A stretch of 7,365 bases of DNA from JARKQH01 sp964631605 (GTDB taxonomy: Bacteria > Verrucomicrobiota > Verrucomicrobiia > Limisphaerales > UBA8199): assembly GCA_964631605.1 (NCBI GenBank), contig CAZVYG010000139.1:1-7365 (forward strand), read 5' to 3'. The notes under the pieces are model-generated. The model saw nothing but the letters and a program-made list of their open reading frames with translations, did not search any database and was not told where the DNA came from. Positions 4,343 to 7,365 of this stretch are shown piece after piece. A program made the translations under genes and the position numbers. How positions within the stretch are numbered: the stretch's first letter is position 1; every line of letters starts with the position of its first letter.

Positions 4343-7300
4343 ATGCCTATGAAAACAAAAGCACTTCAATGGCTCCCCCTTCTTTTTCTGGTGTCCCTGC
4401 CGCAGCAATTGCCCGCTCAAGCGATCTTGTCCAATCCCATTGGACCTCCGATTGCCTGGACGAGTGGACTGGCCTGGGACCAGTTCCTGGGAGCCCGGTT
4501 TGCCCTCCAAGCGCCGGTCTCGCTCCTCTCCGTGGAAGGGGAGTTCCAGAACATGTCGGGCACTTTCTTTGCGGCGCTGGTGCCGCTGGCTTCCATGAGC
4601 GCCCTGCCGGTGGGAAACCCCTCCGCAGGGGTTCCCTTCAACCCTGGCGAGGTTTGGGCGTATCGCACCTTTGAAGCCAATCTCGGCGGCACGCCCCAGG
4701 TTGTCACCGTTCCCTTTGCGACCAACCTGCCGGCCGGAGTTTACGGGGTGGTTTTTGGAACGGGCCTTTATGGAACCAGCGGCAGCGGCGGCATGCCTTG
4801 CTACACCAATGTGGCGGGCAGCTCGGGTTTCGCCTGGAGTTCAAGTCCCTGGCGGTGGCTTAACTCGGGAAAGTACCAGAATAAAATTATGGTAACGATC
4901 CTGCCGTTCACCAACCTGAACGTGGCACTGCCGCCGGTTCAGATGGGCGACGTCGCCTGGGCCGATTATGACAATGACGGGCGGCTGGACTTCCTGCTGA
5001 CGGGCGACCTGGACGAAATCCACCTCGCCGCCCAGCTTTGGCAAAACACCGGCAGCGGCTTCGCCAACGTCCCCATCCCGGGTTTGCTTGGGGTTCAATA
5101 CGGTTGCGTAGCCTGGAGCGATTATGACAACGATGGACGACTGGACTTTCTCCTGACAGGCGAGACCAATTATTCGGATTCCGGGGGCGTTGCCCAGGTC
5201 TGGCGCAACACGGGGGGCGGCTTCACCAACGCGGCCATTCCGTCCCTGCCCGGGGTCAGTTCCTACTCCAGCTCCAGCGCCTGGGGTGATTTTGACAACG
5301 ACGGCCGCCTGGACTTGCTACTCACCGGCAGCGGCCGCGACAGCAACCCGGTTGCCCAATTGTGGCGAAACACAGGCACCAACTTCACCCCCGTACCCAT
5401 CCCGGACCTGCCGGGGGTGAAGAATAGCGCTGTCGCCTGGGGCGATTATGACAACGATGGGCGGCTGGATTTCCTGCTGGCGGGCAGAGCGGGCGTTTAC
5501 AGCAGCAGCCCCCCAATCACTCAACTATGGCGGAATACGGGCAATGGCTTCACCAATGTGCCCATTCCGGACCTGCCGCAAACCCGTTCGGGTTCGGTTG
5601 CGTGGGGTGATTTTGACAATGACGGGCGGCTGGATTTCCTGCTAACCGGCATCAACAGCACACCCAGCCCCGTCAGCCAGTTGTGGCGAAACACTGGAAC
5701 CGGCTTCACCAACGTGCCGATCGCCGGCCTGCCCAATGTTTGGGGGGGGTCCGTCGCCTGGGCGGATTATGACAACGACGGGCGGCTGGATTTCCTGCTG
5801 GCTGGCGCCACTGGCGGCTCCAGCTCCGGTCCGTCGGTCGCTCAAGTGTGGCGGAACACGGGCAGTGGCTTCACCAACCTCAACCTGGCTCTGCCCGGTA
5901 TTATCTACGGCTCCGCCGCCTGGGGCGATTATGATAACGATGGGCGGCTGGATATCCTGTTGGCGGGTAGATCCGGCGCAGGCAAGGTGGCCCAAGTGTG
6001 GCGGAATATCTGCCCGGTGACGAATACGCCGCCAAGCGCCCCCACGCAACTGACCGCCAACTGGGCCGGTGCCAGCATCAACCTGGCATGGGCTCCCGCG
6101 GCGGACGGCCACACACCTCCGGACGCGCTCACCTACAATCTGCGGGTCGGCACAGCCCCCGGCACCGCGAATCTGTTCGCGCCGCAAGCCGCGCTCGACA
6201 CAGGACTCCGCCGCCTGCCCGCCATGGGTAATGTTCAGCATCAACTTTCCGCACTGTTGGGCGAACTGCCCGAGGGCGACTATTACTGGAGTGTGCAGGC
6301 CGTGGACGGCGGCTTCCTGGGCTCACCCTTTGCTGCCGAAGGCCGATTCCATGTCTGGCCGCCGGAGGTCACAACCCTTGCCGCCACCGATGTCAGTTCC
6401 ACCGGAGCCGTGCTGCGCGGGACGGTGAATCCAAGGTGGGCGGAGACGATTGCCTGGGTGGAATACGGTTTGACAACGAAATATGGCGAGGTCGCCGGAA
6501 CCACCAATGTCGGCAACGGGATGGACGCGGTGGGGATTGGCGCGGTCGTGTCGGGATTGCTTCCTTGGATGACCTATCACTACCGGGTGGTGGCATCCAA
6601 CAGCGTTGGCGTTGCCGTGGGGGCGGACGCGACGATCACGCTGCCGGGATCGCAACCCGCGGCGCCGGTGCTCACAGGACTGCCTGATCAGACACTGCCC
6701 CAAGGCGCCAGCATCATCGTCCAGTTTGGCGTTTGGGACCCAGACACGCCTTTGGACGACTTGCAGGTGGAAGCCCACTGCAACAACCCCCTCCTGTTCC
6801 CAGCCGGCACCGTTGTCCTGAGCGGCTCCGGCGGCAGCCGCAGTCTAACCCTTTCGCCGGATGCTAACCATTCCGGCACCGCCGTCATCATGCTGAGGGC
6901 AACCGACGGAACCGCCACGACCACCGAGAGTCTGTTGGTGACGGTGCTGCCACAACTCAACAGTCCCCTGCTCTATCTTGTTGATGCAAAACCGGCGTCG
7001 GCCCAGACCTGGCAGTTTCGGCTGGTGGACGCCGGCACCGGTTCAACCAATTACACCGTCGAATATCGGTCCGATCTTTTCCCGACCAATGTCTGGCGCG
7101 CGGCCACCAACATCACCGACCTGGGTGGCGGCTTGTTCGCTGTGGATGCTGGCCCCTCCCAGCCCGGTTCCGGCTTTTACCGGGTCAGAGCTTTCCGATT
7201 GCTGACCGCCAACCTGGGCCTGACGGACTTTGCCGTGGATGAGGGCGCAAGCTGGCTGGGTCCTTTCATCGTGTTCAACGGGCCGTATGCCGGCCTGGTG

Positions 7301-7365
7301 AGCTACACTTGGACGGGCCCCAGGGGCACCACCAACGGCGCCGTCTATGTAAACGGCACCACCGC
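4343..7365 (+). CDS. Large secreted FG-GAP/VCBS beta-propeller protein with fibronectin-type domains (3' end beyond window)
   Basis: One frame runs without a stop for 1007 codons and is still open at the edge. The start is ATG at 4343, or ATG at 4349 (MKTK), which gives a tidier signal peptide: KTK, core LQWLPLLFLVSLPQQL, probable cleavage after PAQA. Domains: an N-terminal beta-rich region (about 28-200) containing NLPAGVYGVVFGTGLYGTSG; seven FG-GAP/VCBS repeats (202-558), each with DxDNDGRLD; a fibronectin III-like domain (about 562-670) with YYWSVQAVDGG; a second (about 674-767) with YHYRVVASNSVG; a cadherin/Ig-like domain (about 774-868) with LPDQTLPQG and SLTLSPDANHSGTAVI; a module (about 878-952) ending GFYRVRAFR; then the start of another. 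The protein should be exported and act at the surface or outside the cell, probably in adhesion, carbohydrate binding or scaffolding. No catalytic motif is visible. The anchor or sorting signal, if any, lies past the edge. Confidence 0.9.
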   Translation, partial: MPMKTKALQWLPLLFLVSLPQQLPAQAILSNPIGPPIAWTSGLAWDQFLGARFALQAPVSLLSVEGEFQNMSGTFFAALVPLASMSALPVGNPSAGVPFNPGEVWAYRTFEANLGGTPQVVTVPFATNLPAGVYGVVFGTGLYGTSGSGGMPCYTNVAGSSGFAWSSSPWRWLNSGKYQNKIMVTILPFTNLNVALPPVQMGDVAWADYDNDGRLDFLLTGDLDEIHLAAQLWQNTGSGFANVPIPGLLGVQYGCVAWSDYDNDGRLDFLLTGETNYSDSGGVAQVWRNTGGGFTNAAIPSLPGVSSYSSSSAWGDFDNDGRLDLLLTGSGRDSNPVAQLWRNTGTNFTPVPIPDLPGVKNSAVAWGDYDNDGRLDFLLAGRAGVYSSSPPITQLWRNTGNGFTNVPIPDLPQTRSGSVAWGDFDNDGRLDFLLTGINSTPSPVSQLWRNTGTGFTNVPIAGLPNVWGGSVAWADYDNDGRLDFLLAGATGGSSSGPSVAQVWRNTGSGFTNLNLALPGIIYGSAAWGDYDNDGRLDILLAGRSGAGKVAQVWRNICPVTNTPPSAPTQLTANWAGASINLAWAPAADGHTPPDALTYNLRVGTAPGTANLFAPQAALDTGLRRLPAMGNVQHQLSALLGELPEGDYYWSVQAVDGGFLGSPFAAEGRFHVWPPEVTTLAATDVSSTGAVLRGTVNPRWAETIAWVEYGLTTKYGEVAGTTNVGNGMDAVGIGAVVSGLLPWMTYHYRVVASNSVGVAVGADATITLPGSQPAAPVLTGLPDQTLPQGASIIVQFGVWDPDTPLDDLQVEAHCNNPLLFPAGTVVLSGSGGSRSLTLSPDANHSGTAVIMLRATDGTATTTESLLVTVLPQLNSPLLYLVDAKPASAQTWQFRLVDAGTGSTNYTVEYRSDLFPTNVWRAATNITDLGGGLFAVDAGPSQPGSGFYRVRAFRLLTANLGLTDFAVDEGASWLGPFIVFNGPYAGLVSYTWTGPRGTTNGAVYVNGTT
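4946..6019 (+). repeat. Seven FG-GAP/VCBS repeats forming a probable seven-bladed propeller
   Basis: These are in-gene repeats with the consensus VAWGDYDNDGRLDFLLAG, then a variable loop, then QLWRNTGSGFTNVPIPDLPG. The first Asp of each calcium-binding loop is encoded at 4964, 5120, 5288, 5444, 5609, 5765 and 5927 (residues 208, 260, 316, 368, 423, 475, 529). Spacings are 52, 56, 52, 55, 52 and 54 residues. All seven keep DxDNDGRLD, so all should bind Ca2+. The DNA is also very similar: repeats 4, 5 and 6 share GGGCGGCTGGATTTCCTGCT exactly, which suggests recent duplication or gene conversion. Seven is the blade number of integrin-alpha-type propellers. Confidence 0.88.

Noticed and set aside
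5642..6244. A 200-codon minus-strand frame
   Set aside because: It is antisense to the FG-GAP repeats. Its repeated IQPPIVVI pattern is the mirror of the DNDGRLD codons.

Overview
The window looks like part of a high-GC, Gram-negative genome, most likely from the Verrucomicrobiota/Planctomycetota sphere and perhaps the Pedosphaera-like Limisphaerales. This placement is an inference. It rests on secreted proteins with a type I signal peptide, a very large FG-GAP/fibronectin-type surface protein, starts without clear Shine-Dalgarno sequences, and clustered GTAGCAGCGGAC-type palindromic repeats. No rRNA, tRNA, transposase or convincing CRISPR array is visible. A run of 10 Ns shows that this is a scaffolded draft assembly.

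Left part (1-2049, minus strand): a nitrogen-assimilation cluster read right to left as glnK (PII signal protein), amtB (ammonium transporter), then the probable start of glnA (glutamine synthetase, cut by the window edge). A 16-bp match to the sigma-54 -24/-12 promoter lies about 113 bp upstream of glnK, which suits nitrogen-starvation control. The amtB locus is interrupted by the N run. Both flanks encode the same first transmembrane segment in different versions, so this is probably two tandem amtB genes with the intervening DNA missing rather than one gene.

Middle (2050-2806): a non-coding divergent region. It holds the glnK promoter and leader, then a tight cluster of four direct palindromic repeats plus one inverted copy. 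Each folds into a hairpin closed by a GNRA-type loop when read in its own direction. The four direct copies form two copies of a larger unit.

Next (2807-3901, plus strand): an AraC-family regulator with a cysteine-rich, PocR-like N-terminal sensor domain and a C-terminal double helix-turn-helix. About 440 bp of non-coding DNA with two palindromes follow.

Right part (4343 to the window end, plus strand): one uninterrupted reading frame of more than 1000 codons, still open at the edge. It encodes a secreted protein with a signal peptide, an N-terminal beta-rich domain, seven FG-GAP/VCBS repeats with an intact Ca-binding loop (the number needed for a complete seven-bladed beta-propeller), two fibronectin III-like domains, a cadherin/Ig-like domain and further beta-rich modules. 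The AraC regulator could control this gene, but nothing in the sequence proves it.
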